Below are positions 13,544 to 21,820 of a stretch of 24,395 nt of DNA, piece after piece. The notes under the pieces were generated by a model, which saw only the letters and a list, made by a program, of their open reading frames with translations, had not been told where the DNA came from and did no database searches. Every line of letters starts with the position of its first letter. Within the stretch, counting starts at the first letter, position 1. The stretch covers positions 1 through 24,395 of the IMG/VR virus record IMGVR_UViG_3300043496_000246. One strand, written 5' to 3'. This DNA comes from a virus. A program made the position numbers and the translations under genes.

Positions 13544-13879
13544 TTGGACAAAAAGAAAAAGCGCGACGCGCGGCCGCAATCAGGCAATGCAGCATGGCGC
13601 GCGGCCGCATTGCGCCAGCGATTTACCAAGGGGCGTCGCAATCGAAGGATATGCAAGGCAATCGCGCGCCATAGTGGTGCGCCATGTGGCCAACTGGCCA
13701 TGAAAGGCGTTTCAGTATGCCGGTATCATGGGGGCAACATGCTGCAAGCTCGCAATCGATCAATCGAGGTAAAGCGCAATGCCAAGCGAAAAGGTAACGC
13801 GACTAGATACGAGGCAAGGCGGTTCAAGCGAAGCACCACTAAAAGCGATAGTTCGTCATGCCCTATTGCAGATTCTTAA
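13544..13879 (+). CDS. HGG-motif zinc-finger-like phage protein, 111 aa
   Basis: The TTG start at 13544 is supported by GAGGCG 7 bases upstream. Residues 37-64 carry C37, C48, C59 and H62, with the terminal HGG at 62-64 (PCGQLAMKGVSVCRYHGG). This is the pattern of small phage proteins named for an HGGxSTG motif, often found near terminase genes; the STG part is not kept here. The protein is very basic at both ends, which fits nucleic-acid binding. The last 101 bases overlap the next gene in another frame, an unusually long overlap. Confidence 0.65.
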   Translation: MDKKKKRDARPQSGNAAWRAAALRQRFTKGRRNRRICKAIARHSGAPCGQLAMKGVSVCRYHGGNMLQARNRSIEVKRNAKRKGNATRYEARRFKRSTTKSDSSSCPIADS

Positions 13880-14054
13880 AGACAGCGAAGCATCGGCGGC
13901 AGCGAAAGCATCGGCCGGCCGGACGCTATTGCAATACTTCAGTGAAGAAAGCGCAACGCAACGCCGCGGCGCGGACATGACAGCCGCTGAGTTGGAACGC
14001 GCCATCGCATCCCACGCGCATCCCAGCACCACGGGCGACGATAGCGATACGTAG
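13779..14054 (+). CDS. Small helical protein, possible small terminase subunit
   Basis: ATG 13779 follows GAGGTAAAG. The 91-residue product is helical (PLKAIVRHALLQILKDSEAS, AAKASAGRTLLQYFSEES) with a separate C-terminal helix (MTAAELERAIASH). Short helical proteins of this type next to HGG-motif proteins often turn out to be small terminases, but the length is below the usual range, and TerL lies about 9.5 kb further right. A later in-frame start at ATG 13977 would leave only a fragment. The TerS call is a guess from context; a transcription factor or hypothetical role is equally open. Confidence 0.5.
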   Translation: MPSEKVTRLDTRQGGSSEAPLKAIVRHALLQILKDSEASAAAKASAGRTLLQYFSEESATQRRGADMTAAELERAIASHAHPSTTGDDSDT

Positions 14055-14264
14055 CAATATCAATAGCTTAGCATGGCAATACCATCTGTCTGCTAAACAG
14101 ATGCCGCGCGCACTTGTGTGGTGAAACGCGGCGACCCACTAGCTATAGCGTGCCGCCCCCTGGCGGGGGCCGATCGACAGGTCGCGCGAGGGCGCAATGC
14201 TCCGTGGCAAAATTTTTGGTTCGTGAAGCTGATTGTTAGTTGTTAGTTGTTAGTTGTTAGTTTG
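14055..14264. other. Structured non-coding region, possible packaging or control site
   Basis: No gene is seen in these 210 bases. CATCTGT (14083-14089) and ACAGATG (14097-14103) form a 7-bp hairpin. GCCCCC (14155-14160) and GGGGGC (14165-14170) form a 6-bp hairpin with a TGGC loop. GCGACC (14131-14136) and GGTCGC (14180-14185) form an inverted repeat around the second hairpin. An A/T run (CAAAATTTTTGG) follows near 14209-14220. The region lies between convergent genes. The structure might mark a packaging site or a bidirectional terminator, but nothing in the sequence decides between them. Confidence 0.4.
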
Positions 14265-14287
14265 TTACTTGTTACTTGTTACTTGTT
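14233..14287 (+). repeat. Heptamer tandem repeat TTGTTAG x4 then TTGTTAC x3
   Basis: TTGTTAG is repeated four times head to tail at 14233-14260. One extra T follows, then TTGTTAC three times at 14262-14282 and a partial TTGTTG. The last part overlaps the 3' end of the leftward 64-aa gene, supplying its final codons and TAA stop. A 7-base unit is not a multiple of 3, so gain or loss of a copy would change the end of that protein. Slippage-prone repeats of this kind are uncommon in phage genomes. Confidence 0.85.
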
Positions 14288-14459
14288 GTAAACACTCATG
14301 CGTCTTGGTCCCGGCCGGCAATCCCTGACAACCGAACGCTGTCATCACCGGCTTGCCTTGCGCTGCCTGCTTGCGCGCCTCTGCGCAATCGGCGCGGTGC
14401 GCCAGCACGGCGCCGTCTTCGATCGTGAAGGCGTAGTCACGTTCTTCGCGGTCGTTCAT
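14265..14459 (-). CDS. Hypothetical protein, 64 aa
   Basis: ATG 14459 overlaps the stop of the upstream 176-aa gene (ATGA). The product has three cysteines (ADCAEARKQAAQG, AFGCQGLP, HECLQQ) and a charged N-terminus. Its last residues, VTSNK, are encoded within the heptamer repeat. No family is recognised. The tight coupling to the upstream gene supports its reality. Confidence 0.55.
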   Translation of the reverse strand: MNDREERDYAFTIEDGAVLAHRADCAEARKQAAQGKPVMTAFGCQGLPAGTKTHECLQQVTSNK

Positions 14460-14986
14460 GGCGCGTCCAATGCGCGGATGAACTCCTCGACCCAGCGATC
14501 CTCGACCCAGATGCCGGTGATGCCAGATGCCACCCCGGCCGCGCGCAGCATCTCTTGCCGCCGCGACTCTGCGATCGGCAGCGGCTCCGGCGGCGCTTCC
14601 GGCGGCAGTTCAAGATCGGCCAGCTTCGCCTGCAAGCCTCTGTTGATGTGCTGCGGCGAGGCCATGGGGTCGTCATCGACTACTGCGCCGGTGCGGTCGA
14701 CCACGCAGTGGTTTTTCCAGTATGCCAGTGGCGTCCGATCGATCGGCGCCTTCGGCACCTGCATCTGATGCACCGACAGGTCGCAAGACTGATCGTCGCT
14801 GTTGATGTGGATCCGCCGCGCGCCGCGCCGCAGGTAGATCCGCCCGGCCTCGGTCAGGCCAAGATAGCCCCAGTCGTTGCTGGCGTAGCCGGCCTCGATC
14901 AGCTCGCGCGCCACGCTGTGCATCGTGTTGAAGCGCGCGCCGCTTTCGAGCTGCGCCAGCGCCTCGGTCGCCTGGTCGGAAATCAT
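14456..14986 (-). CDS. Hypothetical protein with winged-helix-like N-terminus, 176 aa
   Basis: The start is ATG 14986 behind AGGGGAAGC. Residues 1-55 (ALAQLESGARFNTMHSVARE, LIEAGYASNDWGYLGLTEAG) read like a small winged helix with an LTEAGR wing. The rest holds a polar beta segment with cysteines (DDQSCDLSVHQMQVPKAP) and a helical, Pro-rich C-terminal half (LELPPEAPPEPLPIAESRRQ). Its role is unknown; if the fold guess is right it could bind DNA. It is divergent from the late genes across a 54-base gap. Confidence 0.65.
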   Translation of the reverse strand: MISDQATEALAQLESGARFNTMHSVARELIEAGYASNDWGYLGLTEAGRIYLRRGARRIHINSDDQSCDLSVHQMQVPKAPIDRTPLAYWKNHCVVDRTGAVVDDDPMASPQHINRGLQAKLADLELPPEAPPEPLPIAESRRQEMLRAAGVASGITGIWVEDRWVEEFIRALDAP

Positions 14987-15040
14987 CTTGCTTCCCCTTT
15001 TTGTGGTTCAATGCGATAAATGCCAGGGAGGAGACGCTTC

Positions 15041-16432
15041 ATGGCAGCGATCGTCCGGCCCAAGCAACCAATTTTGTTCTCCGACCGCCCGCGCGGCGTC
15101 GTCACCGCCGACTTGCTCGACGCGCAGATCCATAATCTGGTCGAGGCCATCCACTCAACGCAGCAAGCCCTGGAAGATATCCGCCGCGACGACGGCAAGC
15201 TGAAAAATAACATCATCGGCCGCGATCAGCTGGTCACCGAGCTAAAGCACAGCCGGCAAGAGATCGATTCGGTCGAGCAGCGCACCCACGCGGCCGCGCA
15301 AGCCACCATCGATGCCGCCGCCAGGACCGTCAATACCATCCGCGACGTCGACCTGCGCGCTCGCGACGCCGAGGCCGCGGCTGTTTCCGCCGCGAGCATG
15401 CTGTCGGCGATCTCACATGGCAACGTCAACGCGCTGGGTAGCGCCGACGATGCGGAAAACTCCGCCGATCGGGCCGAATCCGCCGCGATCTCCTCGGAAA
15501 ATTGGGCCAATCACAGTTTAGCCAACTCCGACAACGCCATCGCCGCTAAAAACGAGGCCACGCAATGGGCCGAATACCTCGCCGGGCCGGTTGTGAACCC
15601 GGAAATGGCGCCTGAGTACATCTCAAAACACCCGTTTGGCCATGGTTTGTATTACCAACCAGTCGAGGGCGGCCTCGCCGGGCTTTGGAGCGCCAAGTGG
15701 TGGGCGCTTTATGCCCAGCAGCTGGTCGGCCACTGGAATTTCTACTATTTGGGCGCCTGGGCGCAGCCGCCGATGCCCGGCAGCACCAATCCTGAGACGG
15801 GATTGACCACGCCAAGCCCGTTATTGCCCGGATCCTTCTACTACAACACCGATGCCAACCAATTGTACATCTGGGACGGCACCCAGTGGGTCAGCCCGAT
15901 CAAATTGACGCCGGCGTATCAGTCCAATTACGTTTACGTCGCCACCGCCGGCCAGAAAACCTTCAGCGGCGCCGATTTTCACGGCAACATCCCGCTTCTG
16001 TCCGATAACGACACCGACGTGCATCTCAACGGCATCCGATTGGTCGGCGGCACCGACTACACCGTCGATAAAGCGACTAACAGCCTCACTCTTGCTGTTG
16101 GCGCGACCGCTAACAGCATGGTGCAGTGGGATTTGCTGGTCGAGGCGAGCGCGCTCGCGCCCGGCGCCATTTCCGTCTTCAAAATCAAAATTACGCCGGT
16201 GCCGGACGGCGTAAACAAGAATTTCACCATGACTTATCCGAATCCGACCCTCGGCGACCAACCCGTCGCCGCCACGCAAGTCGCCGAGGTGGCGATCTCG
16301 ATCGACGGCATCGTCCAAGAGCCGGCGGTCGACTTTTCCACGTCCGCCAACACGCTAACGTTCTCGACTGCGCCGCAGCTGGGCTGCCGAATATGGGGCA
16401 CCTGGCATGCCTCGGACATCATCATCCCATGA
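15041..16432 (+). CDS. Tail fibre-like structural protein, 463 aa
   Basis: The start is placed at ATG 15041 behind GGGAGGAGA; an in-frame ATG at 15020 precedes that ribosome binding site and is less likely. Residues 20-180 are a long helical Ala/Asp-rich shaft ([37 protein letters not shown]) of the coiled-coil type seen in podovirus fibres. Residues 215-285 are Trp/Tyr-rich ([19 protein letters not shown]). From about 295 two copies of a small fibre repeat follow: GQKTFSG ... [16 protein letters not shown], and GVNKNFTM ... [14 protein letters not shown]. It is probably an adhesion or fibre-shaft component. The stop overlaps the collagen-like gene start (ATGA). Confidence 0.78.
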   Translation: MAAIVRPKQPILFSDRPRGVVTADLLDAQIHNLVEAIHSTQQALEDIRRDDGKLKNNIIGRDQLVTELKHSRQEIDSVEQRTHAAAQATIDAAARTVNTIRDVDLRARDAEAAAVSAASMLSAISHGNVNALGSADDAENSADRAESAAISSENWANHSLANSDNAIAAKNEATQWAEYLAGPVVNPEMAPEYISKHPFGHGLYYQPVEGGLAGLWSAKWWALYAQQLVGHWNFYYLGAWAQPPMPGSTNPETGLTTPSPLLPGSFYYNTDANQLYIWDGTQWVSPIKLTPAYQSNYVYVATAGQKTFSGADFHGNIPLLSDNDTDVHLNGIRLVGGTDYTVDKATNSLTLAVGATANSMVQWDLLVEASALAPGAISVFKIKITPVPDGVNKNFTMTYPNPTLGDQPVAATQVAEVAISIDGIVQEPAVDFSTSANTLTFSTAPQLGCRIWGTWHASDIIIP

Positions 16433-16857
16433 CCCAGAACGCCCGCGTCGCGCTATGGCTGCCGACCAGTGACGACGCCGATCCGGCCGAGGCGGTCACC
16501 GCCACCGGCCCGTCCGGCGCCGGCAAGGTCATCCCGACGGCTTTCTCCGCCGCGGTCGGCCCGCCCGGCCCGGCCGGCCCGCAGGGCGTCGCTGGTCCAC
16601 CAGGACCAGTCGGTAATGTCGGTCCCTCCGGCGGCGCCGGCCCGGCCGGTCCCACCGGCGCGCAAGGGCCACAGGGAACGCAAGGGCCGCAAGGCGCGGT
16701 TGGCCCGCAAGGGCCGATCGGCTTGACCGGCGGCACCTTCCCGGACGCGCCCAATGACGGTTTGCAATACGCCCGCATGGCCAGCCCGCCCGGCGGCTTG
16801 ATGGTCTGGGCCACGGTCAGTTCGATGCCCGCGGTCATCGACGCCGGCACTTTCTGA
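16429..16857 (+). CDS. Collagen-like phage tail/fibre protein, 142 aa
   Basis: ATG 16429 overlaps the upstream stop as ATGA. Residues 44-102 contain 19 uninterrupted Gly-X-Y triplets, mostly GPP, GPA, GPQ and similar, which should form a collagen triple helix. They are flanked by a 43-residue N-terminal segment ([19 protein letters not shown]) and a 40-residue C-terminal head ([20 protein letters not shown]). Phage collagen-like repeats usually make rigid trimeric fibre shafts. Its place between two fibre genes supports this role. No enzymatic motif is seen. Confidence 0.85.
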   Translation: MTQNARVALWLPTSDDADPAEAVTATGPSGAGKVIPTAFSAAVGPPGPAGPQGVAGPPGPVGNVGPSGGAGPAGPTGAQGPQGTQGPQGAVGPQGPIGLTGGTFPDAPNDGLQYARMASPPGGLMVWATVSSMPAVIDAGTF

Positions 16858-16914
16858 GAGTACTGTCGCGCTGGCGCTCGTTCGCCGAGATTACGCACTG
16901 ATTACGAGGGATAG

Positions 16915-18693
16915 ATGACATCCCAATACCGCCACCGGCGCACATCCACGCCGGCGACACCGTTTCCGACGCTTGAGCCTGGCGAGATCGCGGTCAATAC
17001 TGCGAATAGACAGATCTCCGTTGGTGATGCCGCGACGCCGACGCTCGGCACGCCAAAACCTCTTCTAGCAATTCGCTTCTTTGACATCGCCGCGATCTAT
17101 GCGATCGGCGACATCGTCACCAACGCCGACAAGATCTGGCGCGCCATCGTTGCCAACGGGCCGGGCGCGTTCAATGCCGCCAACTGGGAGCTGGCCGCCT
17201 CGCAGGTGACCATCGCCGCCGACCCGCCGTCCAACGCCGTCGCCGGCAGCATGTGGTGGGACAGCGACAACGGCATGCTCTACGTCCGCTACAACGACGG
17301 CGATTCTTCGCAGTGGGTGCAGGCCACCGCCATGCCGGTGGTCGACACCTCGGCGTTTGTTGCCAAGGCCGGCGATACGATGACGGGCGAATTGATACTC
17401 TCCTACGCCACCAGCCCGACGATAAGTCTGAGGAAACAGGTAGCAGGAACGAACCCGCAGATCAGAGGATACAACGCCAGTAACTTGCCGCGTTGGACCG
17501 TAAACTTCTGCGATGCCGCCGCTGAAGCGGGGAGTAATCAGGGATCCAACTTTCAAATCGGCAGATTTGATGACGCGGGCGGGTTTATCGACGGGCCGCT
17601 GTACATTTCTCGTTCGACCGGATCGGTTTCTGTTTTGACCGACCCGACTATTCCGCTCGGCGTCGCCACCAAACAATACGTCGACGCCCGCGCCGGCGAT
17701 GCGATGGCCTACTCCGGCATGCAGCACAACGGCAGCTTTGAAGTTAGTCAGGAGAACGGCGTAACTGCTGTCAGCGTGACAAGCGCCGCATCTAAATATG
17801 TTTTAGATGGCTGGCTCGGACAGATTTCTGGACCCGGTACTTTATCATTATTCAAGAATGTGAGTTACGTACCACTTGGATACCCTGCATCTTTGGTCAT
17901 GAATGTTACTGTTGCTAACGCCTCGCCTGCTGCTGGTAATTACGCGGTGCTTACACATGCTATCGAAGGCTATCGCATGTCACGATTGCTGTTTGGTACA
18001 GCAAGTGCACGGTCGATAACACTTGGGTTCTGGGTCAACTCATCGCGAACAGGACTGTTAAGCGGTGCTTTACTCAATGGTGCAGCTAACCGTTCATGCA
18101 CATTCTCGTATACAGTAAACGCTGCCAATGTTTGGGAGTATAAGACTGTCACGATTCCAGGCGACATAACGGGTACTTGGGCAAAAGATCACACAGCGGG
18201 TGTATTTCTATCTTTTGCAATGATGGCGGGGTCTACAGTTTGCACAACACCAGGTGTGTGGACTGCTGGTTTGTTTTGGGGCGCACCCGGCACCGTTAAC
18301 TGCTGCGCTACTACATCAGATAACTTTGCTATTAGCGGCCTCGTCGTCCTCCCTGGCACTCAGGCGCCCACCGCCGCGCAGTCGCCGCTGCTGATGCGGC
18401 CGTATGATCAGGAGCTGGCGACGTGTCAGAGATATTATCAAAAGATGGATGTGCCGATAATATATCAAGGCTATGCCGCAGGTGCCGGTGCAGTGGTTTA
18501 CGGTACTATGCCGTACAAGGTGCCGATGCGCTCTGGGCCAACTATCACGTTTCTTGGTGCTACGTACTTTAATGCGAGTGCGCTTGCGGTTTATGGTGTC
18601 CCTCAGCTGACGCATTTTGCTTTTCAATATACCATTTCAGCGGCAGGTGCCGGTTTCTTCAATTCCGGGTTCATCATGGACGCGAGGCTCTGA
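16915..18693 (+). CDS. Tail fibre protein 1 (receptor-binding, modular), 592 aa
   Basis: The start is ATG 16915 behind GAGGG. The N-terminus (TPATPFPTLEPGEIAVNTAN, then ISVGD) matches the tail-fibre N-terminal repeat seen in Mtd-type and other fibres. Residues about 110-140 (GSMWWDSDNGMLYVRYNDG) and the GDTMTG ... TKQYVDA module are shared with fibre 2. From about residue 265 (AMAYSGMQHNGS) to the C-terminus the protein is homologous to fibre 3, including GPF-free tail motifs such as VTIPGD, QAPTAAQSP, RPYDQELATCQRYY and the final DARL. The segment encoded by about 17760-18340 is visibly more AT-rich than its flanks. It should bind a host surface ligand. Confidence 0.82.
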   Translation: MTSQYRHRRTSTPATPFPTLEPGEIAVNTANRQISVGDAATPTLGTPKPLLAIRFFDIAAIYAIGDIVTNADKIWRAIVANGPGAFNAANWELAASQVTIAADPPSNAVAGSMWWDSDNGMLYVRYNDGDSSQWVQATAMPVVDTSAFVAKAGDTMTGELILSYATSPTISLRKQVAGTNPQIRGYNASNLPRWTVNFCDAAAEAGSNQGSNFQIGRFDDAGGFIDGPLYISRSTGSVSVLTDPTIPLGVATKQYVDARAGDAMAYSGMQHNGSFEVSQENGVTAVSVTSAASKYVLDGWLGQISGPGTLSLFKNVSYVPLGYPASLVMNVTVANASPAAGNYAVLTHAIEGYRMSRLLFGTASARSITLGFWVNSSRTGLLSGALLNGAANRSCTFSYTVNAANVWEYKTVTIPGDITGTWAKDHTAGVFLSFAMMAGSTVCTTPGVWTAGLFWGAPGTVNCCATTSDNFAISGLVVLPGTQAPTAAQSPLLMRPYDQELATCQRYYQKMDVPIIYQGYAAGAGAVVYGTMPYKVPMRSGPTITFLGATYFNASALAVYGVPQLTHFAFQYTISAAGAGFFNSGFIMDARL

Positions 18694-20090
18694 TGGGCAT
18701 CAACTTCCCCAACGCCCCCGCGGTCGGCGAGCTGCACCCCACCCCGCCGCAAGCCGGCGTCCCGCAGTATCGCTGGGACGGCGTGGCCTGGGTGGCGCAG
18801 TCGCAGGACCAGCTCGCCTTCGTCAAGCGCACCGGCGATACCATGTCCGGCGCGCTCACCCTGCCGGCCGATCCGGCCGCGGCGTTGCAAGCCGCCACCA
18901 AACAATACGTCGACGCCAAGTCCTCGCTCTACATCAGCGATAATCCTCCCACCCTGCCGCCGGACGGCTCGATGTGGTGGGACAGCGACAATGGCCTGCT
19001 CTACATCCGCTACAACGACGGCGCCGGCCCCTCGCAGTGGGTGCAGGCGGTCGCCACGCCGGCAATTGATAGTTCTGTGTTCGTCAACAAGGCCGGCGAC
19101 ACCATGGGCGGATTGCTGAAACTGTCAGGCAATCCAGTAGCCGCGCTTGATGCTGCGCCGAAGCAGTATGTTGAGGCGTTTAACGGCAGCAGCAACTTTG
19201 CTGCGGGCATGAGCAATGGCGCGATCGTTGCCACAGCAACGGCTGGCGCTCTCACGATTGCTCTCAAGACGGCGGCTCGCGCCGATCCAAGTGTTGCAGA
19301 TCCAGTATATTTCTATTTTCACAGCAACGACGGCGGTTTTGTCCGCGTTGCAGTGACAGCACCGCTGTCGCTTGTCATACCGGCGACCAAGACGCTTGGC
19401 TTTACTAATGGCATTGCCGGGCGCGTTTGGATTACCGCACACAACAATGCCAACACCTCTGTTGTGCTTGGTGTCATCAAATGCTCAGACGTGAATGGCT
19501 ATATTCGTCCGCAAGAAACATTGATGTACGGGACATACGTTCCTGGGAATACTGCAAAATCATTTTACACTGCGGCTCCCATAACAGCCTCGTTCCGATT
19601 TATTGGCTTCTGTGAGTGGGACAACCTAGTCACCGCTGGGACGTGGACGGCACCTGATCGCACTTACTTGTTTCTCCCTGGTATGCCGAAGCCGGGTGAT
19701 GTCGTTCAGAAAGCACAAATTGCATCAGGCAGCCCAACAACAGTGGGTACCACATCGTGGACGACAACTGCGCTTGTGCTAAGCATCATAATGTCAAGCA
19801 GGGCGAATTTGTTGGAGCTATTTGCGTCAGGGGCTATTTCTATTGCTGGGCTAACCTACGGCATAACATCGATCTTTAAGTACGCCACCTCGTCGCCGAT
19901 TGGTAATTCGGCGGTTTCGTATGCAGCCGCAGCGGGAACCGTAGGAACCAACACCAATTACGCACTTGATTTTCCAAATACGGCGACAGCGAATTACACT
20001 GTTGCCCTCTCAAACAACAACAACGTGGCGACGGTCACCTACCCATCTTACGGCAGTGCTGTTTTTGTCGCCAACGAATTGATGGGGTGA
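18693..20090 (+). CDS. Tail fibre protein 2 (modular), 465 aa
   Basis: ATG 18693 shares its A with the fibre 1 stop (TGATG). The N-terminal block (MGINFPNAPAVGELHPTPPQ, then PQYRWDGVAWVA) is shared with fibre 3. Two GDTM ... KQYV modules (residues about 47-75 and 131-160) flank a WWDSDNGLLYIRYNDG module shared with fibre 1. From about residue 165 the sequence is unique in the window: beta-rich, Ala/Thr/Ser-rich and more AT-rich (for example GGFVRVAVTAPLSLVIPATK). It lacks the RPYDQELATCQRYY tail of fibres 1 and 3, so it probably recognises a different ligand or acts as an alternative head. Confidence 0.8.
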   Translation: MGINFPNAPAVGELHPTPPQAGVPQYRWDGVAWVAQSQDQLAFVKRTGDTMSGALTLPADPAAALQAATKQYVDAKSSLYISDNPPTLPPDGSMWWDSDNGLLYIRYNDGAGPSQWVQAVATPAIDSSVFVNKAGDTMGGLLKLSGNPVAALDAAPKQYVEAFNGSSNFAAGMSNGAIVATATAGALTIALKTAARADPSVADPVYFYFHSNDGGFVRVAVTAPLSLVIPATKTLGFTNGIAGRVWITAHNNANTSVVLGVIKCSDVNGYIRPQETLMYGTYVPGNTAKSFYTAAPITASFRFIGFCEWDNLVTAGTWTAPDRTYLFLPGMPKPGDVVQKAQIASGSPTTVGTTSWTTTALVLSIIMSSRANLLELFASGAISIAGLTYGITSIFKYATSSPIGNSAVSYAAAAGTVGTNTNYALDFPNTATANYTVALSNNNNVATVTYPSYGSAVFVANELMG

Positions 20091-20093
20091 ACC

Positions 20094-21317
20094 ATGGGCA
20101 TCAACTTCCCAGCCGCTCCGATCATCGGCGAGCTGTACCCGACCCCGGCTATTGCCGGCATCCCGCAATACAAGTGGGACGGCACCGCCTGGCTGGCGAT
20201 GACCCCAAGCGCGCTGACCTATGTCCAGCGCGGCGGCGATACCATGACCGGGCATCTGGCGCTGCCGACCGCGCCCGCAGCTGCCAATGCCGTGCGCCGC
20301 GACTTTGTCGAGGCTTACGCCGCGCCGTTCGACGCGATGGCCTACAGCGGCATGCAGATCAATGGCAGCATGGATGTCAGCCAGGAACTTGGTGCTGGGA
20401 CTAAGACTGGGAATGGATTTATCTGCGACGGTTGGCAACAGGCGGCTGTTGGAACAGCGGTTATTTCAGGTGGTCGAGCGGCAGGTGGCGGCGTCGTCAA
20501 CATGCAGTTTTCTAATTATTGTTATGTGAATACAACGACGGCTCAGGCATCTATGGGAGCCGGTGATTTTGTCGCTCTTGTGCATAACGGCGAGGGGTAT
20601 CGTTTTGCTCGTTTGAATTGGGGCGCCGCTAATGCGAAGCCGATTACAATCGGCTTTTGGAGTGCTCACAACCCTGTCGGCACATACAGTGGGTCTATTC
20701 GTAACCACGATGGCACTCGATCTTATGTATTCACCTACACTCAGAATGTAGCGACGGTCGCGGAGTACAAAACCGTAACCATTCCAGGTGACACTGCCGG
20801 AACATGGAAGACCGATAACGGAATTGGTCTGACGCTTACGTTTGCGATGGCGTGTGGTGCAACTACTACTGCGCCAGCCGCGAACACTTGGTACGCCGCT
20901 CAATATCTCGCCGCGCCAGGACAGATCAACGGTGTGGCGGCAATTAACAATGCCATGCGTATTTCCGGCGTTGTCATCCTCCCCGGCAGCCAAGCGCCGA
21001 CCGCCGCGCAGTCGCCGATGATCATGCGGCCATATGATCAGGAGTTGGCGACATGTCAGAGGTATTTCAACAAGTTCTTAGGCATGAGCGTTAGCGGATT
21101 TCATTCGTCAGGAGGTTCGTGGATATTTACTATGTATCCTCTTGTACCAACGATGCGCGGTTTGCCAACGCTAACTTACGCAGACATTTCTTATAACAAT
21201 GCGTCCGCACTAACTAACTCTGCCCTTGCTCCTAACATTGCACAATTCAGAGCTACGACTACGGCTCCCGGTAGTGCGGCCGCATCGTTTACTATGTCTT
21301 ATGACGCGAGGTTATGA
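20094..21317 (+). CDS. Tail fibre protein 3 (modular), 407 aa
   Basis: It starts 3 bases after the fibre 2 stop. The N-terminal block (INFPAAPIIGELYPTPAIAG, then PQYKWDGTAWLA) and one GGDTMTGHLALP module are shared with fibre 2. From AMAYSGMQINGSMDVSQELG on it parallels fibre 1: EGYRFARLNWG, ITIGFW, VAEYKTVTIPGD, SQAPTAAQSP, RPYDQELATCQRYF and the final DARL. The intervening loops differ strongly. Thus it combines the head type of fibre 1 with the base of fibre 2. It is a likely receptor-binding protein. Confidence 0.82.
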   Translation: MGINFPAAPIIGELYPTPAIAGIPQYKWDGTAWLAMTPSALTYVQRGGDTMTGHLALPTAPAAANAVRRDFVEAYAAPFDAMAYSGMQINGSMDVSQELGAGTKTGNGFICDGWQQAAVGTAVISGGRAAGGGVVNMQFSNYCYVNTTTAQASMGAGDFVALVHNGEGYRFARLNWGAANAKPITIGFWSAHNPVGTYSGSIRNHDGTRSYVFTYTQNVATVAEYKTVTIPGDTAGTWKTDNGIGLTLTFAMACGATTTAPAANTWYAAQYLAAPGQINGVAAINNAMRISGVVILPGSQAPTAAQSPMIMRPYDQELATCQRYFNKFLGMSVSGFHSSGGSWIFTMYPLVPTMRGLPTLTYADISYNNASALTNSALAPNIAQFRATTTAPGSAAASFTMSYDARL

Positions 21318-21320
21318 CAC

Positions 21321-21644
21321 ATGTCTGAATATCAACTCACTGCTACCGAAAGCTCCGTCATCCGCACCGAGGATGGCGCGTGCATCCCCAACGATCCGGC
21401 CAACCGCGACTACGCCGAGTACCAGAAATGGCTCGCCGTGCCGAACACACCGGATCCTTACGTCCCGCCGCCGGAGGTCGAGCCGCAGCCGACCAACGAG
21501 CAGATCGTCTTGTACGATCACGAAAACCGCCTGCGCGCCCAGGAGGGTACGCCGCCGCTGACGCTCGACGCTTTCATCGTTAAGATGAACGAGCCGGCCA
21601 AGCAGAACCATAAAGCGCCAGCGCCGGCCAAAAAGAGGAGATGA
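21321..21644 (+). CDS. Fibre-associated / tail fibre assembly-like protein, 107 aa
   Basis: It starts 3 bases after fibre 3. The N-terminal 50 residues (YQLTATESSVIRTEDGACIP, NDPANRDYAEYQKWLA, then PNTPDPY) are the common phage pattern DGAxIPxDPxNxDYxxYxxWLAxGNxPxP found in proteins next to tail fibres. The rest is Pro/Glu-rich with a helical segment (NEQIVLYDHENRLRAQEG) and a very basic tail (PAKKRR). It probably helps assemble or decorate the fibres. The specific role is inferred from position. Confidence 0.7.
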   Translation: MSEYQLTATESSVIRTEDGACIPNDPANRDYAEYQKWLAVPNTPDPYVPPPEVEPQPTNEQIVLYDHENRLRAQEGTPPLTLDAFIVKMNEPAKQNHKAPAPAKKRR

Positions 21645-21646
21645 GC

Positions 21647-21820
21647 ATGGCCATTCACTATGAAGTTCAGGCCGGCAAGACGCTGGTGATCGACGGCCCG
21701 GCCAATGTCGTCGTCAACACCGGCAAAGTGCCAATCATCGGCACCGGCGTCGTAAAAACACCGGAACCGGCACCGGAGGACGATGTTGAGACAGCGGCCA
21801 ACAAGAGAAAACGCTCATGA
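21647..21820 (+). CDS. Hypothetical protein, 57 aa
   Basis: ATG 21647 lies 6 bases after AGAGGAG; an in-frame ATG at 21641 is too close to that site. The product is beta-rich (HYEVQAGKTLVIDGPANVVV, then GKVPIIGTGVVKTP), followed by an acidic EPAPEDDVE and a basic NKRKRS end. Its stop overlaps the next start as ATGA. No family is recognised. It fits the small genes that follow fibres in tailed phages. Confidence 0.6.
   Translation: MAIHYEVQAGKTLVIDGPANVVVNTGKVPIIGTGVVKTPEPAPEDDVETAANKRKRS

Noticed and set aside
14128-14136. Lambda cosN-like 9-base match as evidence of a cos site
   Set aside because: A 9-base match is expected by chance in a GC-rich window of this size, and the adjacent terminase order does not fit lambda.
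16915-21317. Diversity-generating retroelement acting on the fibre genes
   Set aside because: Fibre 1 has an Mtd-like N-terminus and the heads vary, but there is no reverse transcriptase gene and no template repeat with A-specific differences in the window.
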